NCBI GenBank assembly: GCA_016342415.1
Contig: JAEIOD010000041.1
Coordinates: 1 to 32,722 of the forward strand
DNA length: 32,722 bases
From: Clostridiales bacterium
Lineage (GTDB): Bacteria > Bacillota > Clostridia > Peptostreptococcales > Acidaminobacteraceae
Reading direction: 5' to 3'
Shown here piece after piece: positions 22,426 to 30,167 of this stretch (the first letter of the stretch is position 1; the number at the start of each line of letters is the position of its first letter). The notes beneath the pieces are model-generated. The model was not told the DNA's origin and ran no database searches. It saw only the letters and a list, made by a program, of their open reading frames with translations. The position numbers were made by a program, and so were the translations under genes.

Positions 22426-23994
22426 ATGGAAAATATAAAAACAGATGATTTTGGTGTAAATTTTTATGACGAAGAAAAAATAAAGAAAAAATCATGTAAA
22501 TCCAGTTATAAAATAATTATCGCGGATGATGAAGAACAGGTTCATCAAGTTACAAAAATGATTCTGACAGATTTTGAATTCGAAGGAAAATCCTTAAAGT
22601 TTATTGATACTTATACAGGTGCCGAAACAATTGAAGCTATAAAAAAACATCCTGATACAGCCATATTATTTCTTGATGTCGTCATGGAATCTACTGACTC
22701 CGGGCTTGAAGTGGTAAAAGTGCTCAGAAACGTCTTAAAGAATTATTCCACTCGAGTTGTTCTAAGGACGGGTCAACCCGGGGAAGCACCAGAAGAAGAG
22801 GTTATAAGAGATTATGATATCAATGATTATCGGTTAAAAACTGAGTTGACGATGAAACGTCTGTTAACAACTCTATATTCAACACTTAGAAATTATCGGG
22901 ATCTGATTCGACTTGAAAAACATAAAAAGGGATTGGAGAAAATCATTGAGACGAGTGCAAAGTTATTTGAACATGATTCGCTTCATGCTTTTTTAGTGAG
23001 TATCTTGGATGAACTCGGTAATTTTTATGAAGAATCAGATGAAATGATATTTATAAGAAAAGATGAGGAAAAAATATCAAATGGTTTTGTCACAATTGAA
23101 AGCAGTAATATAAATAGGATTGTTGCTGCAACAGGTAAATATGAACAATTTATCGGAAATGAACTGGAACAGGTCGCTGAGTTAGAACATTTAAATTTGC
23201 ATATTAATTCTGGAGAAGAAAAAGAGTTAAAAATTAGAAAACTTGAGAATGGTTTTATTATTTCTACAAAAGGTAAAAGTATGCTCAATAACTATATTTA
23301 TGTTGAGAACAATAGCGGAAGTGGCAACTTTGATTATGATTTGATTAACTTGTTCTTATCTAATTTTTCTATTGCACTTGATAACCATATCCTGAACAAT
23401 ATGTTGAAAAATACACAAAAGGAGATTATTTTTGCCTTAGGAGAAACGATTGAAAGTCATTTCCAGGAAACGGGAAGTCATGTCAAAAGGATTTCAGAGA
23501 TGATGTACCAATTTTCACTTTGTACATACAAGTCAAACGCCGAAAGTCAAATGTTAAAATTAGCGAGTACAATGCATGATTTGGGTAAAATTGCCATCCC
23601 CGATGAAATTCTAAAAAAACCTGGTTTATTAGATGAAGAAGAGTTCAGAATCATGAAAACTCATACAGAACACAGTTTTAAAATATTAGGACAATCAGAA
23701 CTCCCAATTCTGAAAATCGCAGCAGAAATCGCTTTGTATCACCATGAGAAATTTGATGGCAGTGGCTATCCAAATGGTATCTCGAAGAGAGATATACCTC
23801 TGAGTGCCAGAATGATGTCAATTATTGATGTGTATGATGCAATGACTCATAAAAGAGTATATAAAGATGCCATTTCAGAAACAGAGACTTTAGAATATAT
23901 TATTGCTCAGAAAGGCAAGCATTTTGATCCTGAATTGGTAGATCTATTTATTAAAAATTTAAAAACCATCACCAAAGATGTAGGTGACATGTAG
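22426..23994 (+). CDS. Response regulator with DUF3369 and HD-GYP c-di-GMP phosphodiesterase domain
   Basis: A 522-aa protein. A receiver domain (about 28-150: IIADDEEQVHQ, phospho-acceptor Asp in ILFLDVVME, RTGQPGEAPEEEVI, then YRLKTELTMKRL) is followed by a DUF3369-type middle domain (about 165-330) and a C-terminal HD-GYP domain with ETGSHVKRI, MHDLGKIAIPDEIL, the HHEKFDGSGYPNG loop and IDVYDAMTHKRVY. Catalytic HD and GYP residues are intact, so it should hydrolyse c-di-GMP when phosphorylated. No kinase is adjacent; the TPR histidine kinase 2.5 kb away is a possible partner. ATG 22426 has GTGGGG upstream, a weak ribosome binding site. A terminator overlaps the stop. Confidence 0.94.
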   Translation: MENIKTDDFGVNFYDEEKIKKKSCKSSYKIIIADDEEQVHQVTKMILTDFEFEGKSLKFIDTYTGAETIEAIKKHPDTAILFLDVVMESTDSGLEVVKVLRNVLKNYSTRVVLRTGQPGEAPEEEVIRDYDINDYRLKTELTMKRLLTTLYSTLRNYRDLIRLEKHKKGLEKIIETSAKLFEHDSLHAFLVSILDELGNFYEESDEMIFIRKDEEKISNGFVTIESSNINRIVAATGKYEQFIGNELEQVAELEHLNLHINSGEEKELKIRKLENGFIISTKGKSMLNNYIYVENNSGSGNFDYDLINLFLSNFSIALDNHILNNMLKNTQKEIIFALGETIESHFQETGSHVKRISEMMYQFSLCTYKSNAESQMLKLASTMHDLGKIAIPDEILKKPGLLDEEEFRIMKTHTEHSFKILGQSELPILKIAAEIALYHHEKFDGSGYPNGISKRDIPLSARMMSIIDVYDAMTHKRVYKDAISETETLEYIIAQKGKHFDPELVDLFIKNLKTITKDVGDM

Positions 23995-24029
23995 AGGAAT
24001 TGCATTGTGCAGTTCTTCTTTTCTTATCC
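23994..24029 (+). terminator. Terminator of the HD-GYP gene
   Basis: GAGGAATTGC (23994-24003), loop ATTGT, GCAGTTCTTC (24009-24018), pairing with two G-U pairs, then TTTTCTT. Confidence 0.75.
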
Positions 24030-24066
24030 ATAAATATGCACTATAATAAAGTCAAAGGAGATATTG

Positions 24067-24234
24067 ATGAAGAAAATAATTCCCATATTGTTTGGTGCTA
24101 TAGTATTTCAGCTAATTAATTATATTGGCATGCAGTTTCTGAAAAGAGAAACAGTTTTATGGATTGAAGTGTTGCTTTTTATGATACTGGCAAGTATGCT
24201 TTGGTTAACAAAATATAAAAAAAATCGGTCGTAA
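24067..24234 (+). CDS. Small two-helix membrane protein, 55 aa
   Basis: ATG 24067 with AAAGGAG six bases upstream opens 55 codons ending at TAA 24232-24234. The product has two hydrophobic segments (about 4-21 and 31-48) separated by KRET and a basic tail (KYKKNRS), so it should be an inner-membrane hairpin with both ends probably cytoplasmic. A TATAAT at 24042-24047 may be its -10 element. The gene lies between two terminators and is its own unit. The family is not recognised; it could be a small regulatory or stress membrane protein. Confidence 0.7.
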   Translation: MKKIIPILFGAIVFQLINYIGMQFLKRETVLWIEVLLFMILASMLWLTKYKKNRS

Positions 24235-24249
24235 ATTATGACCGATTTT
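24221..24249 (-). terminator. Terminator of the Rh-type transporter gene, probably bidirectional
   Basis: AAAATCGGTC (24221-24230), 9-base loop, GACCGATTTT (24240-24249). On the minus strand it is followed by a long T run; on the plus strand by TTTTCGTTATTT, so it can also end the small membrane gene. Confidence 0.88.
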
Positions 24250-24255
24250 CGTTAT

Positions 24256-25434
24256 TTAATGTGAAGTGATAAATTCATCTTCATCACTGTATGGTATTTC
24301 TTTCTGACCAAGAAGTCTGATCACCATACCTGTGATTTTACCAAATACAAAAGCTAGGACAACTGTTACAACAATGCCTCCCAGTTGGATATCTGCTGTA
24401 CCTGAAATAAAGATTCCAAAGATACCACCAAGAACACCAGGCAGACCGTGTAAGTTATGTACACCACATGTATCTGTTCCTCGTATTAATTTTTCAACTT
24501 TTGGTGCGATGATTGTGTAACCTATAGTGCTGACAGCTCCCGCTGCAACACCGATAAGTACGGCGTATCCAGGTGTTGTCGTATTACATACACTTCCAAT
24601 TGCAACACCACCAGCTAAAGCAGCATTGGCGATGTCTTCAATTTCAATTTTACCTCTAATAAGTCTTGTGAATACATAGGTTGCCAGTGTTGCACCGCAC
24701 AAAGCGAATACAGTATTGATTGCAGTGATAACCACTTCATTTGGAGCGACTAGAGCACTTGTAAATGATGGCCAGAAGATCCATAAAACCATACTACCAA
24801 TTAAACAGAACTGATTGCTGATAGAATCATTTTCGCATTCAGGTTGATTTTCAAACTTGGCTAGTGTATTTGCCACAACCCCCAATCCGAAATAAGCACC
24901 AAAAGCATGGATAACAATTGAACCGCCGACATCAACAAATCCTTCAAATATGCCACTTTCCAAGATAATCCATTCATTCAATATGTATGCTGGAATAAAT
25001 AAAAGAGCCAATAAGATGTATTGATCCATTTTCAATTTGCCTAGAGGAGCTCCCATGGCAATCAATAAACTTGCTGCTGCAAATTCTGCTAGGATGAACG
25101 AATCGATGTTGACGATTGAAAACTCTTCACCTGTGTAAGTTTTAATAAGCATATATAGTGGCAATGCTATACTTACAACTAAAAATGTAGCCGTAACCGA
25201 ACTGAATCCGTGTTTTCTGATAAATACCATTAAGAATCCAAATCCTAAAAGCAACATTGCCAAAACATGGATGGATTTCTCATATTTTAGTGAATCAAAA
25301 ATTGTATTTATGCTTTCTGAGGATTCGGTTGCTGGTTCATGTCCTCCTTGGTGCATAGCAGGGATGAAACCTATCCCGATAATGATAGTAATCAGTAAAA
25401 CACTGATTAATAAAACCTTGTTTTTCTTTAACAT
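24256..25434 (-). CDS. Ammonium transporter of the Rh (Rhesus-like) type
   Basis: A 392-aa membrane protein of the Amt/Rh superfamily with about 11-12 hydrophobic segments. The twin pore histidines fit His176 (VIHAFGAYFGLG) and His329 (CGVHNLHGLPGVLGGIFG). The sequence around both (GGSIVIHAFGAYFG; DTCGVHNLHGLPG; FVDVGGS) is like animal Rh50 proteins rather than AmtB (VVHISAGVAGL). The N-terminal hydrophobic segment is followed by a His/Glu/Ser loop (HQGGHEPATESSES) as in Rh extracellular loop 1. It would conduct NH3/NH4+, and CO2 has been proposed for some Rh proteins. No glnK/glnB gene is linked, which also fits Rh rather than Amt. It starts after GGGGG and has a structured leader. Confidence 0.9.
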   Translation of the reverse strand: MLKKNKVLLISVLLITIIIGIGFIPAMHQGGHEPATESSESINTIFDSLKYEKSIHVLAMLLLGFGFLMVFIRKHGFSSVTATFLVVSIALPLYMLIKTYTGEEFSIVNIDSFILAEFAAASLLIAMGAPLGKLKMDQYILLALLFIPAYILNEWIILESGIFEGFVDVGGSIVIHAFGAYFGLGVVANTLAKFENQPECENDSISNQFCLIGSMVLWIFWPSFTSALVAPNEVVITAINTVFALCGATLATYVFTRLIRGKIEIEDIANAALAGGVAIGSVCNTTTPGYAVLIGVAAGAVSTIGYTIIAPKVEKLIRGTDTCGVHNLHGLPGVLGGIFGIFISGTADIQLGGIVVTVVLAFVFGKITGMVIRLLGQKEIPYSDEDEFITSH

Positions 25435-25444
25435 AATATACCCC

Positions 25445-25470
25445 CGTTGATATTAATTGATCAGCCACGG
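25445..25470 (-). promoter_or_regulatory. Leader hairpin covering the ribosome binding site of the Rh gene
   Basis: In the minus-strand RNA, CCGU (25470-25467) can pair with ACGG (25448-25445) and UGAU with AUCA inside it, with an unpaired GGC on the 5' side. The ACGG arm overlaps the GGGGG ribosome binding site, so the hairpin could limit initiation. No known riboswitch is recognised. Confidence 0.35.
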
Positions 25471-25509
25471 AGTATCTTAACATTTTATCAAACCGATGAA
25501 AAGGTTTTC

Positions 25510-25538
25510 CTAGTAAAAATATGTTAATTAATTGTCAA
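25510..25538 (-). promoter_or_regulatory. Candidate promoter of the Rh gene
   Basis: On the minus strand a perfect TTGACA (25538-25533), a 17-base spacer, then TACTAG (25515-25510), a weak -10. The implied leader is about 70 bases. Confidence 0.4.
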
Positions 25539-25589
25539 ATTTTAAAAGTATATTGGGATATAAAATCATAATATTGAAAGTGTCTTTAA

Positions 25590-25613
25590 AAGCCTATTAC
25601 TGTCATTAGGCCT
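25590..25613 (-). terminator. Second terminator-like hairpin after the oxidoreductase gene
   Basis: AAGCCTA (25590-25596) pairs with TAGGCCT (25607-25613), one G-U pair. On the minus strand it is followed by TTAAAG, a poor T tract. It lies about 50 bases past the gene, behind a first weaker hairpin at 25643-25668 (CATAA/TTATG plus CC/GG, then TTTTTT on the minus strand). Confidence 0.5.
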
Positions 25614-25663
25614 ATAAGGATGTGTTGATATGGTTATAAAGTAAAAAACATAATTCCTATGGG

Positions 25664-26356
25664 TTATGGTTTTAAAAGAATATCTTTTTTTGTTTGCTTT
25701 TTATCAATTTCAATATCTGAATAATGATGGCCTTTGTGCTTTAACACCAGTATGATATCTTCTATGAACCGATCGCTTCCAACAATATAATAGATATTGT
25801 TATGATCATAGGTTTCATTAATCAGATGATAAAATTCTTTTCTATTGTTCACAAAGTTGTGTTGAATCCCTTGTAAATTTTCTAAATAACTTTTGTATAT
25901 TTTCTCGTTTTTACTTATTGTGATATTGGTTAAACTCTCAATCCCATCAGGAGTTACTACATAAGTTTCCATGATAGGTTTCATAGCAGCAATACCAACT
26001 CCCATGGAGATGAGAACAAGAGGTCTGTTTTCGTATCTTATCTTCATTCTTTGGCTTAATTTATATAAAATCATGTGATCACCAGGTTTTAAAGACTTCA
26101 ATCTGTTTTTATAAGGTGAGTTTGAAAGTCTTGTCGTAAAGGCGATATAAGACTCCGATGGTAAATTAGTTACAGAAAAATGTCTGACAAACTTCTTTGG
26201 TTCATGATCAAGAAAATCATCGAAAGCCAAGTGGATGTTTGTACCTTCATGCCAAGTCATATTAGGTTTATCAAATCTAAAGGTATAAACATCTCCTGTT
26301 TCCCTAATAATCTCATTTAAAACAACAGTATAATGCTCAAAATTTAATTTACTCAT
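25664..26356 (-). CDS. FAD/NAD(P)-binding oxidoreductase, ferredoxin-reductase-like
   Basis: A 230-aa flavoprotein of the FNR superfamily: an N-terminal FAD-binding barrel with RHFSVTN (the RxYS/T flavin motif, about 58-64) and a C-terminal NAD(P)-binding domain with ISMGVGIAAMKPI (GxGxxxxxP, about 115-127) and YYIVGSDRFIEDI near the end. There is no heme, Cys cluster or 2Fe-2S motif, so it needs an outside electron partner. A Fur-like box overlaps its promoter, which suggests iron control and a role such as ferric or siderophore reduction; that role is inference. ATG 26356 follows AGGAGGAAAAAT. Confidence 0.88.
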   Translation of the reverse strand: MSKLNFEHYTVVLNEIIRETGDVYTFRFDKPNMTWHEGTNIHLAFDDFLDHEPKKFVRHFSVTNLPSESYIAFTTRLSNSPYKNRLKSLKPGDHMILYKLSQRMKIRYENRPLVLISMGVGIAAMKPIMETYVVTPDGIESLTNITISKNEKIYKSYLENLQGIQHNFVNNRKEFYHLINETYDHNNIYYIVGSDRFIEDIILVLKHKGHHYSDIEIDKKQTKKDILLKP

Positions 26357-26384
26357 ATTTTTCCTCCTGACTACAGTTTATCAT

Positions 26385-26403
26385 GTTGAGAATAATTATC
26401 AAC
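26385..26403 (-). promoter_or_regulatory. Fur-like box over the oxidoreductase promoter
   Basis: GTTGAGAATAATTATCAAC is a 19-bp palindrome around a central A with one mismatched pair. Its core fits the Fur 7-1-7 consensus TGATAATNATTATCA at 14 of 15 positions. On the minus strand it overlaps a candidate -10, TATTCT (26394-26389), whose -35 TTTGCA is 17 bases upstream, so a bound repressor would block RNA polymerase. Confidence 0.7.
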
Positions 26404-26524
26404 TAGAAAATTGCAAAGAAACATCGTTTTACTTCATTACTTGATCTATGTTTTGTTTTGAAAAATGAATAGATGATGCATGAAACCATTGATTTTGGGT
26501 AATTTATTAACATGGAGGTGTTCT

Positions 26525-28309
26525 ATGTCTAATAAGTATCTTTCTATTGAGAAAAAGTGTATGGACTGTATCAAAAGCCATAATTATGATGAAGCGATTA
26601 CATTTGCTCATGAACTACTTGATCTTTATGAGGATGATCCTTCTGAATTGAAAATCTACAATGTTTTTAAAAACATTGAAAAAGTGTATTACAATACTCC
26701 AAATGCGATTATGTATGTGACCTATATGCAACGGCTGATTGATATATTTGAAAGAGAAAAACGCTTTGAGGAAATGGTAAAGACCATGTATTTTTTAGCG
26801 ATTGATTATGTTGCAATCAGAAACTTCGATGGTGCTGAAATTATGCTAAACGATGCCATGAAAATTGCTAAACGAATCAATGCATATGATGTTCAAGCGG
26901 ACATTATCAATGGTTATGGCAACATGTTTGAGTTAAGGGACGAGAATAAAAAGGCTTTAGAATCATATTTATTGGCATTTAATATGTCTATTGAAAATCA
27001 TTATTTGGAAGGCACCAGATTTTCACATAATGTTGGATTTGCCTATAAAAAACTTGGAGAGTATTCTAAAGCGATACACTACTTGAAACTGTGCATCAAT
27101 TTTCTGAATACGGTTAATATGCCAGGACGATTAGCGAATGCTTGGAATGAGTTAGGAGACACTTATAAAAGAAGTGGTAACTACAAATTAGCTCATGAGG
27201 CTCTAAATGAAGGATTAGAACATTCTATCAACTCTAAAAGCAATGCATTTCTAAAGGAAAATTATTTGTTCCAAAGTGAGCTGTATGAAGAAGAAGGTAA
27301 TTTTAAACAAGCTTTACATTACCATAAAAAGCTATCTAAACTCTCAGAGATTATCAATATTGATCGTCATAAAAGTGAAGTCATAAATCTTCAAAATCAA
27401 TGTAAAGTAAATTCCATTGAGGTTGAAAATGAGATTATTAAGCAAAAAAATAAGGAGTTGGAAGCTTATAGCAGAGCACTAGATAAGAGTAATAAATCAC
27501 TTTTGGAATCAATTGCCGAAACCAATGCTATGCAAAGAAAAGTAATACAATCCGAAAAAAACTCAAGTTATAACAGGATGATGATTGGTGTTGCCCACAA
27601 AGTTAACACTTCCATTGCCAATATAAATTTGATGACTTCTTTAATTCAACAGGAAATCAGTGCGTTCAGAAAAAAACTTGATGCACAAACGGTTTCAAAA
27701 AATGACTTGAATAATTGTCTCCAATCAACCTGTGAAGGCATGGAGTTGATCAATAACAGTTCAAATAAAGTTGCTAAATTTATTGAGAGCGTCAAGAGAG
27801 TTTCCATTTCAATAGATGAAATGAATGTGTCAGGCTCCTTTAGACAACTTCTCGATGAGTGTGTTGATGACAACCAAACTCTAATTCGGGAGTATGAATG
27901 TAAGGTAAATATAAGATTGCAAGATGACTTACCGGTTATAACAGGTTTCAATATATTCAAAAGAATAATAAACGAGTTATTTAATAATGCTCTAAAATAT
28001 GCTTTTATAGACAAAAAAAACAACACCATCGATATAAAAATACATTACAACAAATCTGGAAGAATAGTCATCTTGTTTAAAGACAATGGCAAAGGTATTC
28101 CAAAAGAAGATGTTATTAAAATTTTTGATCCTTTTTTCACCTCAAATATGGGGTCGAAAGGTGGCGCGGGCATGGGACTTTATATTTTACAAAAAACTGT
28201 ATCGGAAATACTCTGTGGAGAAATAACTTGTGTATCTTCAGAGGGGCAGGGAACGGAGTTTATCATTGAACTAACCAATCAATTTGTACCATTATTTGTG
28301 GGAAGTTAG
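26525..28309 (+). CDS. Soluble TPR-containing histidine kinase
   Basis: A 594-aa protein starting at ATG 26525, which GGAGGTG precedes; the in-frame ATG at 26480 lies before that site. The first ~300 residues are tetratricopeptide-type helical repeats (AIHYLKLCINFLN, LANAWNELGDTYKRSGNYKLAHEALNEGLE). A coiled coil (about 300-350, KQKNKELEAYSRALDKSNKSL) leads to the dimerisation helix with His358 in VAHKVNTSIANI, and a HATPase domain with NNALKYAF, DNGKGIPKED, FDPFFTSN and GGAGMGLYI. There is no TM segment, so it senses from the cytosol, probably by protein binding. The residue after His is Lys, where most kinases have Glu or Asp. No response regulator is adjacent. Confidence 0.9.
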   Translation: MSNKYLSIEKKCMDCIKSHNYDEAITFAHELLDLYEDDPSELKIYNVFKNIEKVYYNTPNAIMYVTYMQRLIDIFEREKRFEEMVKTMYFLAIDYVAIRNFDGAEIMLNDAMKIAKRINAYDVQADIINGYGNMFELRDENKKALESYLLAFNMSIENHYLEGTRFSHNVGFAYKKLGEYSKAIHYLKLCINFLNTVNMPGRLANAWNELGDTYKRSGNYKLAHEALNEGLEHSINSKSNAFLKENYLFQSELYEEEGNFKQALHYHKKLSKLSEIINIDRHKSEVINLQNQCKVNSIEVENEIIKQKNKELEAYSRALDKSNKSLLESIAETNAMQRKVIQSEKNSSYNRMMIGVAHKVNTSIANINLMTSLIQQEISAFRKKLDAQTVSKNDLNNCLQSTCEGMELINNSSNKVAKFIESVKRVSISIDEMNVSGSFRQLLDECVDDNQTLIREYECKVNIRLQDDLPVITGFNIFKRIINELFNNALKYAFIDKKNNTIDIKIHYNKSGRIVILFKDNGKGIPKEDVIKIFDPFFTSNMGSKGGAGMGLYILQKTVSEILCGEITCVSSEGQGTEFIIELTNQFVPLFVGS

Positions 28310-28491
28310 TTGAATTGAGAGTAGGATAAATGAAATCCAAGTAATGAGACTTTTATAAGTTTGTTATTTGGTATTTTATTTACAACGTATACTGGAATCA
28401 GCACATTTCACCTAAGTAAATTTTATATTGTAAATGTCGTATGAATATCAAATAGTAAATGGTATTGTATTCATATATGGAGGTGTTCATT

Positions 28492-29319
28492 ATGAAGAAA
28501 TTAAGCCTTGCTATAGTTTTATTATCACTGATATTTATTCTTTTAGTTTCATATAGATACTCATCTATGACTGAAGAAGTTATAATTGAGAGTTTTGAAA
28601 ATAGAGTAGAGAATAATCAAATTGAAGAGGCTGTAGAAATAACTGAAACAGAAAATACAAAACCAGATGTAATAGAAAAAGAACAAAAATCAAAAAAAAT
28701 CATTTGCATTGATCCTGGTCATCAACAAAAAGGAGATTACACAACAGAACCGATCGGACCAAATTCCGATAAAGAAAAACCTAAAGTCTCTAATGGTGCG
28801 ATTGGGATAAGTACCAATAAGCCAGAATACGAGTTGACTCTAGAAGTCTCTTTAAAACTCAAAGATAGATTGGAAGAGAAAGGATTTGTGGTCGTTTTAA
28901 CAAGAAAAAGCCATGATGTTAATATCAGCAATTCTGAAAGAGCAAAAATTGCCAATATGAATGATTCAGATATTTTTATTAGGATACATGCAGATCAAAG
29001 AGAGCCTTCAGAATTTAATGGTATTTCCGTATTGTGTCCATCAGAAGAAAACAAGTACACATCAAAAATCTATGATGATAGCGATAAACTGGCAAATCTG
29101 TTGTTGGAGTCACTTATAGCTGAGACGGATGCAACAAATCAGGGCATAAGTTATCGTGATGATATCAGTGGATTTAACTGGTCAGAAGTACCTGTTGCTT
29201 TGGTTGAACTCGGTTTTATGAGCAATCCTTTGGAGGATGAAAAAATGAACACGGATGTTTATCAGAACAAATTGGTAGACGGCATGTTAAAGGGCATACT
29301 AGAGTATTTTAATCACTAA
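28492..29319 (+). CDS. N-acetylmuramoyl-L-alanine amidase (Amidase_3)
   Basis: A 275-aa exported cell-wall hydrolase starting at ATG 28492 after GGAGGTG. Residues 1-25 form an uncleaved signal anchor, followed by a Glu-rich linker (about 30-65) and the Amidase_3 domain. Zinc ligands are visible: His in IDPGHQ, Glu in NKPEYELTLEV, His in IRIHAD, and the catalytic Glu in ALVELGFMSNPLED. There are no SH3 or LysM repeats. It cleaves the MurNAc-L-Ala bond, for cell separation or, in sporulating bacteria, cell-wall remodelling. It shares the 12-base string ATGGAGGTGTTC at its ribosome binding site with the upstream TPR kinase gene. The 182-bp gap before it shows no ORF and no convincing promoter. 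A terminator follows. Confidence 0.93.
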   Translation: MKKLSLAIVLLSLIFILLVSYRYSSMTEEVIIESFENRVENNQIEEAVEITETENTKPDVIEKEQKSKKIICIDPGHQQKGDYTTEPIGPNSDKEKPKVSNGAIGISTNKPEYELTLEVSLKLKDRLEEKGFVVVLTRKSHDVNISNSERAKIANMNDSDIFIRIHADQREPSEFNGISVLCPSEENKYTSKIYDDSDKLANLLLESLIAETDATNQGISYRDDISGFNWSEVPVALVELGFMSNPLEDEKMNTDVYQNKLVDGMLKGILEYFNH

Positions 29320-29320
29320 T

Positions 29321-29354
29321 GGGAGAGTCGTTTGAAATGGCAACTCTCTTTTTT
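29321..29354 (+). terminator. Terminator of the amidase gene
   Basis: GAGAGT (29323-29328) pairs with ACTCTC (29343-29348), with further weak pairs inside, then TTTTTTT. Confidence 0.82.
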
Positions 29355-29406
29355 GATGTTTCAGTATGCTTTTAAATCGTTTTGAGTTTGTTAAATGTCG
29401 CACACT

Positions 29407-29458
29407 TTGACAAAAAAGAGTGGGTAACATATAATAAATGTCATAGAGTAAGACATTT
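29407..29458 (+). promoter_or_regulatory. Perfect-consensus promoter with overlapping operator of the TetR-GH3 operon
   Basis: TTGACA (29407-29412), 17 bases, TATAAT (29430-29435): both hexamers match consensus exactly. Immediately after the -10 is an inverted repeat AAATGTC (29436-29442), 9 bases, GACATTT (29452-29458), covering the expected start site. Another AAATGTC half lies upstream of the -35 at 29393-29399. The layout suits autorepression by the TetR protein it precedes. Confidence 0.85.
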
Positions 29459-29472
29459 TATGGGAGATTTAA

Positions 29473-30135
29473 ATGAAAAGAATAGAGGATTTTTATAATG
29501 AAAGCCCAACCAAAACCCATACGAGACATTTAATAATAAACACGTCGGTAGAATTGTTTAGTGAATCTGGTATGGATGCGGTCAGTATGGTTGAAATAGC
29601 AAAGGCCTGCAAAATCACGACGAGAAACTTATATCGTTATTATCCTAATAAGGAAATGTTGGTTGTTGATACAGCCTACCATGTCATCACAATGTCTGAA
29701 CACCTTGATGATATAACTGTTAATGCAGAGGATTCCGGTTATGAATGCGTTAGAAAAATTATTGAGAATATATATAAAGAGGATGAGAATTTAACTTTGA
29801 ATTTTGGAATCGCAAAATTCATAATGTACTTTGATTTATACATATCAAAAATGGACAAATCACACCCTGCATTTGTTTTGTATACCACGAGATATGTAAA
29901 AGCAATGAATTTACCAATCAAAACAAAATTGTATAGTGCACTGAAAAAGGGCATTGAGGACGGTTCAATAACTATTCCAATATCAGAAATAGAGTTGTAT
30001 GAGGAGTATATCATTCAGTCATTACTTAGCATACTCTTAAGAGTGAAAATAAAAGAAGTTGAAAATGAATCTATCAACAGTTCATTAGTGGAGAAACACA
30101 TTGAAGTCATGTTAAAGTACATCAGTAGTAAATAA
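29473..30135 (+). CDS. TetR/AcrR-family transcriptional regulator
   Basis: A 220-aa regulator with an N-terminal helix-turn-helix typical of TetR (IINTSVELFSESGMDAVSMVEIAKACKITTRNLYRYYPNKEMLV, about 20-65) and an all-helical ligand-binding/dimerisation domain. The ATG has GGGAG upstream. It is the first gene of a two-gene unit with the GH3 beta-glucosidase 32 bases downstream. The operator-like inverted repeat over its promoter suggests that it represses itself and the glycosidase until an effector, perhaps a glucoside or aglycone, binds; the effector is unknown. Confidence 0.92.
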   Translation: MKRIEDFYNESPTKTHTRHLIINTSVELFSESGMDAVSMVEIAKACKITTRNLYRYYPNKEMLVVDTAYHVITMSEHLDDITVNAEDSGYECVRKIIENIYKEDENLTLNFGIAKFIMYFDLYISKMDKSHPAFVLYTTRYVKAMNLPIKTKLYSALKKGIEDGSITIPISEIELYEEYIIQSLLSILLRVKIKEVENESINSSLVEKHIEVMLKYISSK

Positions 30136-30167
30136 CTATAGGAAAATGGAATAGGAGAGGAGAGGAA

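Noticed and set aside
28310..28491. Hidden small gene or RNA between the TPR kinase and the amidase
   Set aside because: No ORF with RBS, no terminator-bounded structure and no convincing promoter were found.
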